Assembly (NCBI GenBank): GCA_900759045.1
Contig: CAAETU010000048.1
Span: 1 to 64,000 of the forward strand
Source: an uncultured Collinsella sp.
GTDB taxonomy: Bacteria; Actinomycetota; Coriobacteriia; Coriobacteriales; Coriobacteriaceae
Length of the DNA stretch: 64,000 nucleotides
Direction: 5' to 3'
Shown: piece after piece, positions 16,775 to 24,335 of the stretch
How positions within the stretch are numbered: the stretch's first letter is position 1
Layout: each line of letters begins with the position of its first letter
Made by a program: the position numbers and the translations under genes
The notes under the pieces: generated by a model
The model's input: only the letters and a program-made list of their open reading frames with translations
Told to the model about the DNA's origin: nothing
Database searches by the model: none

Positions 16775-17143
16775 ATGATTCAGATGCAAACCATGCTGAA
16801 CGTCGCCGACAACTCCGGCGCTCGCAAGATTCGCTGCATCAAGGTGCTTGGCGGTTCCAAGCGTCGTTATGCAGGCATCGGCGATGTGTTCATCGGTGCT
16901 GTCCAGGAGGCTACCCCTGGCGCCAACGTCAAGAAGAAGGACGTTGTCCGTTGCGTCGTCGTTCGCACCGTTAAGGAGATCCGCCGCAAGGATGGCTCCT
17001 ACATTCGCTTTGATGAGAACGCCTGCGTTGTCATCAACAACGATGGTTCGCCCGTCGGCACCCGTATCTTCGGGCCCGTCGCTCGCGAGCTTCGTGACAA
17101 GAAGTACATGAAGATCGTCTCGCTCGCTCCCGAGACCCTGTAG
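16775..17143 (+). CDS. rplN: 50S ribosomal protein L14
   Basis: 122-residue L14 at the subunit interface. It begins MIQMQTMLNVADNSGARKI and contains KKKDVVRCVVVRT, RKDGSYIRFDENACVVIN and the conserved GTRIFGPVARELR. GGAGGAAC precedes the ATG. It is followed 13 bases later by rplX. Confidence 0.96.
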   Translation: MIQMQTMLNVADNSGARKIRCIKVLGGSKRRYAGIGDVFIGAVQEATPGANVKKKDVVRCVVVRTVKEIRRKDGSYIRFDENACVVINNDGSPVGTRIFGPVARELRDKKYMKIVSLAPETL

Positions 17144-17156
17144 TTAGGGGAGATAT

Positions 17157-17462
17157 ATGTATATCAAGAAGGGCGATAAGGTCCAGGTTCTCTCTGGTAA
17201 GGATCGCGGCAAGCAGGGCGTTGTCCTGCGTGCTCTCCCCGCCGAGAACAAGGTCGTTGTCGAGGGCGTTTCGGTCGTCAAGAAGGCCGTCAAGCCCAAC
17301 GCTGCCAACCAGCAGGGCGGCATCGTTTCGCAGGAGGCTCCCATCGACGCCTCCAACGTCAATCTCGTTTGCCCCGAGTGCGGTAAGGTTACCCGCGTCG
17401 GTCACGAGAAGGACGGCAAGAACAAGCTGCGCGTCTGCAAGAAGTGCGGCCACAAGTTCTAA
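17157..17462 (+). CDS. rplX: 50S ribosomal protein L24
   Basis: 101-residue L24, an assembly initiator with a KOW motif (KKGDKVQVLSGKDRGKQGVV). It has the C-terminal zinc-ribbon-like cysteines CPECGKVTRVG and CKKCG seen in many bacterial L24 proteins. It is the last gene before the break in the r-protein order: rplE should follow but is 45 kb away. A strong terminator starts 28 bases after the stop. Confidence 0.96.
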   Translation: MYIKKGDKVQVLSGKDRGKQGVVLRALPAENKVVVEGVSVVKKAVKPNAANQQGGIVSQEAPIDASNVNLVCPECGKVTRVGHEKDGKNKLRVCKKCGHKF

Positions 17463-17490
17463 GCTGCCCGCAACAGTTAAGTTGCTAGCA

Positions 17491-17524
17491 AAGGCCCGGA
17501 TGCTACGGCATCCGGGCCTTTTTC
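17491..17524 (+). terminator. Intrinsic terminator closing the rplC-rplX unit
   Basis: A perfect 13-bp stem AAGGCCCGGATGC/GCATCCGGGCCTT with a TACG loop is followed by TTTC. It is a textbook rho-independent terminator and marks a real operon end after rplX. Confidence 0.9.
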
Positions 17525-17542
17525 TATCCCTACTCATTGGGG

Positions 17543-17668
17543 ACTCATTGGGGACAGACATAAATGAGTGGCCGTTGATTGGCAGTCATTGGGGACATAC
17601 TCATTGGGGACAGACTTAAATGAGTGGTCGTCGCTTGGCATTCATTGGGGACAGGCTTAAATGAGTGC
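17543..17668. repeat. Three GGGGACAG hairpin repeats
   Basis: Three copies of CTCATTGGGGACAGACTT followed by AAATGAGTG occur at 17543-17570, 17599-17626 and 17641-17668, with one or two base changes. Each folds through CTCATT/AATGAG with GGGGACAG in the loop. Truncated copies (CATTGGGGAC) lie between them at 17533 and 17586. The structure fits a REP-like element. Confidence 0.75.
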
Positions 17669-17703
17669 CGTTGAAACGCCGGTAGCTGGGGACGTTACCT
17701 ATG

Positions 17704-17737
17704 TGCCGGCAGATAGGGAAGTCCCTATCTGCCGGCA
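17704..17737. repeat. Perfect 15-bp hairpin with AAGT loop
   Basis: TGCCGGCAGATAGGG (17704-17718) is followed by AAGT and its exact complement (17723-17737). GGGACAGTCC follows shortly after. No T-run follows, so it is classed with the palindromic repeats rather than as a terminator. Confidence 0.7.
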
Positions 17738-17852
17738 GTTTGGGACAGTCCTTTGATGGCTGCGCCCCCCAGAGGGGTGGAGTAATACAGCCTACTCGGT
17801 CTTTTATGGCTATGGTGTTCCGCCCCTTTATCTTTCACAAGGATCGTTGCAT

Positions 17853-17899
17853 GCGCATTTACGCGCATAGGTTTGCGCGATAATGCGCATAACCGCGCA
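17853..17899 (+). promoter_or_regulatory. Five phased GCGCA repeats upstream of the oxidoreductase gene
   Basis: GCGCA (once GCGCG) recurs at 17853, 17863, 17875, 17885 and 17895, spaced 10, 12, 10 and 10 bases, so the copies face the same side of the helix. The array ends 133 bases before the gene start. A cooperative regulator site is the simplest reading; the DeoR protein encoded next door is a candidate ligand. Confidence 0.5.
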
Positions 17900-18031
17900 A
17901 ATATCTGCCAACTATGGCTAAATAATGACCGATAAGCAAATAAGCACGCAAACACGAGCAGATACGCGCGCAATTGTGCGAATATAGGGTTGTTAGAAAT
18001 GAAGGACTTCCGATAACTCAGGAGGCACATC

Positions 18032-19111
18032 ATGGTAGATTCCAAACAGGCTCCGCTCGACGCCGAGGCAGCCGCAAAGGCGGCGTTTGCCTCGGTCCAG
18101 GATCAGCCGTTCCCCAACGATATTTTTACGGCCCCCGAGCTCCGCTGGGCTGTGATCGGTTGCGGTGTTATCGCCAACCAGATGGCCCAGTCTCTCGTTC
18201 TTGCCGGCCGCAAGCTTGCGGGCGTCGCCAACCGTACGCTGTCCAAGGCTCAGGCTTTTGCTGAGCAGTATGGCATCGAGAAGGTCTATGAAACGGTCGA
18301 GGACCTCTACGCCGATCCGAACATTGACGCAGTCTATATCACCACGCCGCACAACACTCACATCACCTACCTGCGATCCGCTCTGGCAGCCGGTAAGCAT
18401 GTGCTCTGCGAGAAGGCCATTACCCTCAATTCCGCTGAGCTTGACGAGGCCCGCGCCATTGCCGACGAGCACAACGTGGTCCTCATGGACGCCACCACGG
18501 TGCTCCACATGCCTTTGTATCAGGAGCTGCGTCGCCGCATGGATGTCGGTGAGTTCGGCCGCATGAATCTCGCCCAGCTCAACTTTGGCAGCTACAAGGA
18601 GTACGGCGATCTGACCAATCGCTTCTACAACCGCAACCTTGCTGGCGGCGCCATGCTCGACATTGGTGTCTATGCCCTGTCCGTTATGCGCCTCTTTATG
18701 GCCAGCCAGCCCGCTGAGGTCGTGTCTCTGGGCAATACCTGCGAGACTGGCGTTGACGTCGCGGGTGGCATTGTCTGCCGTAACGCCGAGCAGCAGCTGG
18801 GTGTTGTGAGCCTTACGCTCCACTCCAAGCAGCCCAAGCGATCTGTCATCAGCTTTGACAAATGCTATATCGAGGTCAACGAGTATCCGCGTGCCGATCA
18901 CGCGACCATCGTGTGGACTGCGGACGGCCACCGCGAGGAGGTCCACGCCGGCACCGAGGCTTACGCCCTTTGCTATGAGATGGCTGATCTTGAGAAGGCC
19001 GTTGCCGGCGACGACTCCAAGCGCGAGCTGCTGGATTATGCTTCTGATGTTATGGAACTTATGACCAAGCTTCGCGCCGACTGGGGAGTCGTGTACCCCG
19101 AGGAGGAGTAA
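18032..19111 (+). CDS. Gfo/Idh/MocA family oxidoreductase
   Basis: 359-residue NAD(P)-dependent sugar or inositol-type dehydrogenase. An N-terminal Rossmann domain carries VIGCGVIANQMAQSL near residue 40-54, followed by the family signature CEKAITLN (normally EKP; here Ala replaces Pro). The C-terminal half has the substrate-binding fold with GGAMLDIGVYA. The first 35 residues are a polar extension before the Rossmann strand. GGAGG precedes the ATG. It is followed 3 bases after its stop by a DeoR regulator, so the pair is probably an operon controlled by a sugar-phosphate-like signal. The substrate is unknown. Confidence 0.85.
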   Translation: MVDSKQAPLDAEAAAKAAFASVQDQPFPNDIFTAPELRWAVIGCGVIANQMAQSLVLAGRKLAGVANRTLSKAQAFAEQYGIEKVYETVEDLYADPNIDAVYITTPHNTHITYLRSALAAGKHVLCEKAITLNSAELDEARAIADEHNVVLMDATTVLHMPLYQELRRRMDVGEFGRMNLAQLNFGSYKEYGDLTNRFYNRNLAGGAMLDIGVYALSVMRLFMASQPAEVVSLGNTCETGVDVAGGIVCRNAEQQLGVVSLTLHSKQPKRSVISFDKCYIEVNEYPRADHATIVWTADGHREEVHAGTEAYALCYEMADLEKAVAGDDSKRELLDYASDVMELMTKLRADWGVVYPEEE

Positions 19112-19114
19112 GCG

Positions 19115-19861
19115 ATGCTAGCGGAAGATAGGCTCAATGCGATTGTGTCGATGGTGCAGCAGGCTGGCTCGGTTACTGTGCCAGAGCTTGCCGATACCCT
19201 GGGCGTGACGGCGTCTACCATTCGGCGCGACCTGCAGACGCTCGACCGAGCGCACCGCATCGCCAAGGTCCACGGCGGAGCGACGAGTCTTGAGCGCGCG
19301 CACGTGACGCGTGACCTAACGCTCAATGAGCGCAGCGACCTCCATAACGACGACAAGGAGCGTATCTGCGCCCGTGCGGCGGCGCTTGTGGAGCCCGAGA
19401 GCTTTGTATACATCGACTCGGGCTCGACGACGCTCAAGCTCATCGAGCATCTTCCACACCTTGAAGATGTCACCTATGTGACCGATTCCGTGCTCCATGC
19501 TCAGCGCCTTGCTTTGCGCGGCATGCGTACCGTGGTGCTGGGCGGCGAGCTCAAACCCGAGACCGAGGCGCTCGTTGGCCCCGATACTTTGGCAACCCTG
19601 GACCGTTACAACTTCAATTGTGGCTTTTGGGGTTCTAACGGCATTGCCGCCGAGCAGGGCTTCACGGCGCCCGATATCGAGGAAGCACAGGTCAAGCGTA
19701 TCTCGATGCGCCATACCGCCAAACGCTTCGTAATCTCGGACGCCAGTAAATTTGGCATGGTGGCGCCCGTCAAGTTCGCGGACTTCCGCGACGCAACGAT
19801 TATTACCGCAGGCGAGGTCCCCGCCAAGTACCGGGCAATGGACAACGTCATCACTGTCTAA
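19115..19861 (+). CDS. DeoR/GlpR family transcriptional regulator
   Basis: 248-residue repressor-type regulator. The N-terminal helix-turn-helix is VPELADTLGVTASTIRRDLQ (residues about 21-40), followed by the family link KVHGGAT. The C-terminal DeoR sensor domain has YIDSGSTTLKLIEHL and ends with the sugar-phosphate isomerase-like fold. The start at 19115 follows GAGGAG and lies 3 bases after the oxidoreductase stop. It probably controls the upstream oxidoreductase, perhaps through the phased GCGCA array; that link is inferred. Confidence 0.9.
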   Translation: MLAEDRLNAIVSMVQQAGSVTVPELADTLGVTASTIRRDLQTLDRAHRIAKVHGGATSLERAHVTRDLTLNERSDLHNDDKERICARAAALVEPESFVYIDSGSTTLKLIEHLPHLEDVTYVTDSVLHAQRLALRGMRTVVLGGELKPETEALVGPDTLATLDRYNFNCGFWGSNGIAAEQGFTAPDIEEAQVKRISMRHTAKRFVISDASKFGMVAPVKFADFRDATIITAGEVPAKYRAMDNVITV

Positions 19862-19878
19862 CAGCGAGACAAGGCCAA

Positions 19879-19915
19879 AACCACCACGAAGGTGCCTGTC
19901 CCCATTGTGGTGGTT
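19879..19915. repeat. CCACCAC hairpin, copy A
   Basis: AACCACCAC and GTGGTGGTT enclose a 19-base loop with GGTGCCTGTCCCC. It is almost identical to copy B at 20249-20285 (one base differs in the loop). The loop holds the complement of the GGGGACAG core. Confidence 0.75.
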
Positions 19916-19948
19916 AGTAACGAAAACCGAGTAGTTTTCTCAATAGAA

Positions 19949-19985
19949 AAGCGGCAACGTCCATCACGGGCGTTGCCGCTTTCGT
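19949..19985 (+). terminator. Intrinsic terminator downstream of the DeoR gene
   Basis: AGCGGCAACG pairs with CGTTGCCGCT across an 11-base loop and is followed by TTCGTT. It follows the DeoR gene by about 90 bases. Confidence 0.7.
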
Positions 19986-19999
19986 TGTCTGCCGGTTTG

Positions 20000-20215
20000 T
20001 CTAAGTCTGTAACAACTGGACCGTTAAAAGTGGGCTAGGTGTTACAGATTGAGATACTTCCGAACCGCGCCGTCCCTTTGTCTCAATCTGTAACATCTGG
20101 GACTGATTTTGCCGAGCTACTGTTACAGATTGAGATTTTCCCTTAAGGGGGATTTGAATGTCTCGATCTGTAACAGATAGACCGGAAAATGGGTTCTAAC
20201 TGTTACAGATCGAGA
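20000..20215. repeat. Three 55-base TGTTACAG hairpins
   Basis: Units at 20000-20054, 20081-20135 and 20161-20215 each have a 15-base arm TCTCAATCTGTAACA (or one to two changes) and the complementary TGTTACAGATTGAGA. The loops are exactly 25 bases in all three but differ in sequence, and units start 81 and 80 bases apart. Unit 3 has a compensatory pair (CGATC/GATCG), so base pairing is conserved. Confidence 0.8.
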
Positions 20216-20248
20216 CGTTTTGGGACCGCGGTTGAACCATTGCGGCAA

Positions 20249-20285
20249 AACCACCACAAAGGTGCCTGTCCCCATTGTGGTGGTT
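20249..20285. repeat. CCACCAC hairpin, copy B
   Basis: Same element as 19879-19915. Its last base overlaps the stop codon of the minus-strand pseudouridine synthase, so it lies at that gene's 3' end. Confidence 0.75.
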
Positions 20286-20944
20286 TAGGGCTCCCAGGGG
20301 CAGGGGGCTTCGATGTGGATGTGCTCGCCGGTTACGGGATGCGTGAAGGACACGCTGTGGGCATGGAGCATCAGGCCGCAGGGGCGCGGCGTTCCGTACA
20401 GGTCGTCGCCAACTAGGGGATGACGCTCGCTTGCCAGGTGCACGCGAATCTGATGCTTGCGGCCGGTGAGCAACTCGACATCGATATACGAGCGCGCGGG
20501 CAGGCCACGACGGCTCTTAAGGCGCTTGAGCACCTTCACGCGAGTTTGAGACGGCTTGCCGCTGGCGCCGACGCGCATCTTTCGGCTGTCGTGACGGTCG
20601 CGGGCGATGGGCTTGTCGATGAGCTTCTCGTTCCAGTCGATCTTGCCCTCGGCCAGCGCCAGATAGTGCTTTTCGAAGGCGTGGTCGATCACCATCTGGT
20701 CAAAGGCGGGCTGCGTCTGTTTGTCGAGCGAAAACAACACCACGCCGGTGGTGTTGCGGTCCAGGCGGTTGAGCGGCTGCATGTCGGTCGCGGCAAAGCC
20801 GTCACCCATCGCCAGCAGCAGGTCGCTGGCGTAGTCGGTGAGCGTGCGCTCGCCGGTGCCGTCGCCGTGGACGATCATGCCGGCGGGCTTGTCGATGGCC
20901 ATGAGCCAGGCGTCGCAGTAAAGGACTTGAGGTTCTTCGTTCAC
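20285..20944 (-). CDS. RluA-family pseudouridine synthase
   Basis: 219-residue RNA-modifying enzyme that would convert uridine to pseudouridine in rRNA or tRNA. The catalytic aspartate is in NRLDRNTTGVVLFS (usual HRLDxxTSG, so His is replaced by Asn), with IDKPAGMIVHGDG before it and LLTGRKHQIRVHLA and HPLVGDDLYG after it. There is no S4 domain, and the chain is short compared with RluC and RluD. The target site cannot be told. It lies 15 bases from the U32 gene and reads in the same direction. Confidence 0.88.
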   Translation of the reverse strand: MNEEPQVLYCDAWLMAIDKPAGMIVHGDGTGERTLTDYASDLLLAMGDGFAATDMQPLNRLDRNTTGVVLFSLDKQTQPAFDQMVIDHAFEKHYLALAEGKIDWNEKLIDKPIARDRHDSRKMRVGASGKPSQTRVKVLKRLKSRRGLPARSYIDVELLTGRKHQIRVHLASERHPLVGDDLYGTPRPCGLMLHAHSVSFTHPVTGEHIHIEAPCPWEP

Positions 20945-20959
20945 GTGTAAGCCTTTCGG

Positions 20960-23455
20960 TTAGCTAATTCCCACAAACATGCAGCCCGAGGTGGCGCCGC
21001 GCAGGCGGGCGGCGGGCTTGCGGCCGGCCTGTGCTGCTTCGACGGCACGACGGACGCGGGCGACGGCACGGCCCACCTCATCTGTCTCGAGCAGCGTTCC
21101 GTCTACCATGAGACGACGCACGCCGGCATCGAGCAGCTGAGGAACCTGCGGCGTGAGGTCGATGGGGTAGGCGTCGTACAGGCGAGAGCGGCCATGGATG
21201 TCGGTGCGTACGGGCATGACCTTGCCGTCGATATTCTTGAGCGACAGCTTGCGGGCGCGCAGGCGGCAGTTAGCGCAATCGTGGATGCAGCCATTGGCCA
21301 CCTGCAGGATGCAGTGCTCACTCGTCATAACGCGCGGGCGGCCGAACACAGTGATGCCCAGGGCTGCGGGCGCGGCGGTGCCAAGCGAGACGATCTCGTC
21401 GAGCGTGATCTCGGGCGAGAGCCAAAACGCACCGGCTCCGCGCTCGGCAAGTGCCTCCATGCAGGGCGTGTTATGCACCGGCAGGCAAGAGCGAATTTCG
21501 GCCGTGGCGCCGGCATGCGCGGCTACGGCGAGCTCGGAGATATTGCCGACGGCGACGGTGGCCCCAGCATTGATCCAGGGATCGACGCGCTCGTGGTCGA
21601 CGGCGCGGCAGACCTCGTCGAGTACGGGTATGATGCCCTGCTCAAATGCATCGGCAGGGGAGAGTCCGACAGCCTCGAGCGCATCGGTGGTCATGTAGAT
21701 GCGCGTGGCGCCCTCGGCACGAGCTGCCTCGGCGGCTTCGAGCGTGGTGACGGTGGCGCAGATCTGCGGCTCGTCGCGGTAATGCTCGGGCGCGGGGCGG
21801 GAATCACTGGTTACAATCGCCGGCAACTCGAGCGTTTTCGCACGCTCCTCGTACGGTGCCAGAATGGCCTCTTCGAGCGCTTTACAGGCGGCGGCGCGCA
21901 CCTTGTGCACTGCGGAGAAGCCCATACCGCAGCCGGCGTCGAGCGAAACGTCAAAGCTCGCAGCCTCAAAGGGCGAGGAGCCCATGCGACCGACGTGCTC
22001 CACCAGATCGGACGCCTCGACCGCACGGGTCTTGGCGGCCTCGACGGTAAAGCCCGTGGCCGTTGCCGTAAGCGAAGGGTCGTCGCAGCAGGTGAGCGTA
22101 ACGGTAAACGGCTCGCCCAGACGCGCCACGATAGACACATCTACGGCTCGGCGGCGCAGCACATCGCGCTTGAGCGCGGCACCGGCGGCGTCGATGGCAC
22201 GCTGACTGCGAATCACGCGCACACGGCAACCCTCGGGCATGCTACGGGGCACGCGACATTCGATGATGTCGCCGGCTGCGGCATTATTGGCGGCAATGGT
22301 GGTCAGGAATTGGTCGAACTCATCGTCGTGGCGAAGCTCCAGCAGGTCGCCCTTGCCCATGGGCTCAAACAGCTCAATGCGGACGATGGCGGCACGGCGA
22401 CGGCGGTCGTCGGGCTTGAGGCCGCGCACATCGCGGTTGGCCGGGCGGCTGCCCAGCACCGTGCCCACGATCTGGCCGCGGTTGTTGGAACGCTCGTAGC
22501 TCATCATCTCGTCGCCCGAGGTGCCGTCCTGATAGGCGTGCGTAAAGTCGCGGTTGAAGCAGCGCTTGAGCTGGCGCTGGCGGGCGGCTTTCTCGTCCTT
22601 GGCAACGGCGACCCCTGCCAGCATGTCATCAATTTCGTGACGATACACATCAACGATGGAGTACACGTAATCGGGCGCTTTCATGCGGCCCTCGAGCTTG
22701 AGCGACGCGGCGCCGGCGTCATGCAGACGGCGAACGAGCTGTGAGGTGTTGGTGTCACGCGGGCATAGAGCGCGCTCGCGACCGGCAGGGGAGAGCGTGC
22801 GGCCGTTCTCGTCGATCAGCTCGTAAGGCAGGCGACAGGGCTGGGCGCACATGCCGCGGTTGGCCGAGCGGCCCGCCATGGCAAAGCTCGACAGCAGGCA
22901 CAGACCCGAGTAGCAAAAGCAGATGGCGCCGTGGCTAAAGACCTCAAGGTCCACATCGGGCGCGGCATCGTGAATGGCGGCAATTTCGTCGATGGAAAGC
23001 TCGCGCGAGAGGGTCACGCGGTCGGCGCCCTGCTCGCGGCACCAAAGGGTTCCGCGGTCGTCATGGATGTTCGCCTGGGTCGAGATATGTGTCTCGATGC
23101 CGGGCATCGTGCGCTTGACCTCAAAGAACAGACCCCAGTCCTGGATGATGAAGGCGTCGGCGCCCAGCGTGGAGCAGCGATGGATGAGTTGCAGCGCATC
23201 GCCCATCTCGGACTGCTTGATGACGATGTTGACCGTGACGTAGACGCGCGACCCGGCCAGGTGTGCAGCACGGCAGGCCTGCTCAAAGGCCTTATCGGTA
23301 AAGTTGGTGGCCTTGCGGCGGGCGTTGAAGCTGCCCATGCCGCAGTAGATGGCGTCTGCTCCGGCGGCGAGTGCGGCGGCAAAGGGCTCGGGCCCTCCGG
23401 CGGGCGCCAAGAGCTCGGGTCTGCGGTTGGTGGTTCGACTGGCGGTTGCGGTCAT
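20960..23455 (-). CDS. U32 family peptidase-like protein (RlhA-type)
   Basis: 831-residue protein with an N-terminal U32 domain (LLAPAGGPEPFAAALAAGADAIYCG) and the family cysteine signature EVFSHGAICFCYSGLC, followed by GMCAQPCRLPY. The long C-terminal part matches the size of the DUF3656-containing branch, which includes RlhA, needed for hydroxylation of a 23S rRNA cytidine. A second cysteine group (NGCIHDCANCRLR) is near the end. Iron-sulfur binding through the cysteines is likely by family. A collagenase role, the old family label, is not supported here. The neighbouring RNA-modification gene fits an rRNA-modifying role. Confidence 0.82.
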   Translation of the reverse strand: MTATASRTTNRRPELLAPAGGPEPFAAALAAGADAIYCGMGSFNARRKATNFTDKAFEQACRAAHLAGSRVYVTVNIVIKQSEMGDALQLIHRCSTLGADAFIIQDWGLFFEVKRTMPGIETHISTQANIHDDRGTLWCREQGADRVTLSRELSIDEIAAIHDAAPDVDLEVFSHGAICFCYSGLCLLSSFAMAGRSANRGMCAQPCRLPYELIDENGRTLSPAGRERALCPRDTNTSQLVRRLHDAGAASLKLEGRMKAPDYVYSIVDVYRHEIDDMLAGVAVAKDEKAARQRQLKRCFNRDFTHAYQDGTSGDEMMSYERSNNRGQIVGTVLGSRPANRDVRGLKPDDRRRRAAIVRIELFEPMGKGDLLELRHDDEFDQFLTTIAANNAAAGDIIECRVPRSMPEGCRVRVIRSQRAIDAAGAALKRDVLRRRAVDVSIVARLGEPFTVTLTCCDDPSLTATATGFTVEAAKTRAVEASDLVEHVGRMGSSPFEAASFDVSLDAGCGMGFSAVHKVRAAACKALEEAILAPYEERAKTLELPAIVTSDSRPAPEHYRDEPQICATVTTLEAAEAARAEGATRIYMTTDALEAVGLSPADAFEQGIIPVLDEVCRAVDHERVDPWINAGATVAVGNISELAVAAHAGATAEIRSCLPVHNTPCMEALAERGAGAFWLSPEITLDEIVSLGTAAPAALGITVFGRPRVMTSEHCILQVANGCIHDCANCRLRARKLSLKNIDGKVMPVRTDIHGRSRLYDAYPIDLTPQVPQLLDAGVRRLMVDGTLLETDEVGRAVARVRRAVEAAQAGRKPAARLRGATSGCMFVGIS

Positions 23456-23833
23456 ATCCTGCCTTTCAAAATGCTCAGATACTCAAAAGTATAGTGGTGC
23501 TGTTGCGGTGGACGAGCCCTGTGGCCCAAGCAGGATAAAGTCTTCAGCAGCCCTTGCAGCAAAAATGATCCGTTTCCCTCCGTCCCCTATGAATCACCTG
23601 ATCCGATGGGAACGGAGGGAAACAGATCATTTTGAGCTTCACCGTCCGTTCGTGCCGTTCAGCGGCCGACAGGCGCCGTTGGGCGATAAAATATTCTCGC
23701 AGGGTGATAATGATCTTGCATCACGCGGAAACCTTGGGTACTATCCCAAATCAAGCGCGGTGTTCAGACCGAATTGTGCCTCCCGGTGTGAACGCCGCGC
23801 TCACGCTCTCTATCTGATCGTAAGGAGAAAAAC
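23456..23833. other. Gene-free interval between the U32 gene and ridA
   Basis: No credible gene. It contains one long inverted repeat (23562-23633), and from about 23680 onward presumably the promoter region of ridA, where AGGGTGATAATGATC and similar AT-rich stretches lie. Confidence 0.7.
23562..23633. repeat. 22-bp inverted repeat with CCTCCGT arms
   Basis: AAAATGATCCGTTTCCCTCC continues to base 23583 and is matched by its complement at 23612-23633 with a single mismatch. The loop is 28 bases and starts CCCC, so the left arm runs into GTCCCC. A left-half copy is at 24295-24321. Confidence 0.75.
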
Positions 23834-24211
23834 ATGAGCAAGACTGTCGTGTCTTCCGATAACGCACCTGCAGCCATCGGCCCGTATTCCCCCGGCATCC
23901 AGACCGGCAACATGGTGTTCCTGTCCGGCCAGCTGGGCATCGACCCCGCAACCGGCAAGATGCCCGAGGGCGTCGAGGCCCAGGCTAAGCAGTCCCTTGC
24001 TAACGTCGAGGCTCTGCTGATCGCTGCCGGCGCCACCTTTGCCGATGTCGTTAAGACCACGGTCTACCTGGCCGACATTGCCGACTTCGCTGCCGTGAAC
24101 GAGATCTACGCCTCCAAGTTCGAGGCTCCGTTCCCCGCGCGCAGTGCTTTCCAGGTTGCCGCTCTTCCGGCTGGCGGTCTGGTCGAGATTGAGGTCGTCG
24201 CCGCTCTCTAA
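23834..24211 (+). CDS. ridA: RidA family 2-iminobutanoate/2-iminopropanoate deaminase
   Basis: 125-residue trimeric RidA-type protein that hydrolyses reactive enamine/imine intermediates such as 2-aminoacrylate. It has AIGPYSPGIQTGNMVFLSGQLG at the start, the substrate arginine in ARSAFQVAALP, and the closing EIEVVAAL. GTAAGGAG precedes the ATG. The purine cluster downstream encodes a diaminopropionate ammonia-lyase, which releases aminoacrylate; RidA could clear it. It is followed by a good terminator. Confidence 0.92.
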   Translation: MSKTVVSSDNAPAAIGPYSPGIQTGNMVFLSGQLGIDPATGKMPEGVEAQAKQSLANVEALLIAAGATFADVVKTTVYLADIADFAAVNEIYASKFEAPFPARSAFQVAALPAGGLVEIEVVAAL

Positions 24212-24239
24212 GGTGTTGGCAACAACTAAACATGACATG

Positions 24240-24280
24240 CAAAAAGACCCTGCAGTGCGTGTGAACTGCAGGGTCTTTTG
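24240..24280 (+). terminator. Intrinsic terminator of ridA
   Basis: AAAAGACCCTGCAGT pairs with ACTGCAGGGTCTTTT around a short loop. It has A and T runs on either side, so it may end transcription from both strands. Confidence 0.85.
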
Positions 24281-24294
24281 TCAAGCGATGCGAC

Positions 24295-24321
24295 AAAAAT
24301 GATCCGTTTTCCTCCGTCCCC
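24295..24321. repeat. Half copy of the CCTCCGT inverted repeat
   Basis: AAAAATGATCCGTTTTCCTC and the following CGTCCCC match the left arm at 23561-23587 with one substitution. The right arm is missing. It lies just past the 3' end of the YheO-type regulator. Confidence 0.65.
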
Positions 24322-24335
24322 AAGGAGTCAGCGGG

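Larger units (their letters stand above)
17463..18031. other. Gene-free repeat-rich interval after rplX
   Basis: Besides the terminator, this interval holds three GGGGACAG hairpins (17543-17668), a perfect 15-bp hairpin (17704-17737) and the phased GCGCA array before the oxidoreductase gene. Short open frames here run through the repeats and are not credible genes. Confidence 0.75.
19862..20284. other. Gene-free palindrome cluster
   Basis: No gene is seen. The interval holds two copies of a CCACCAC hairpin at its two ends, a terminator, and three 55-base TGTTACAG hairpins. Confidence 0.8.
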
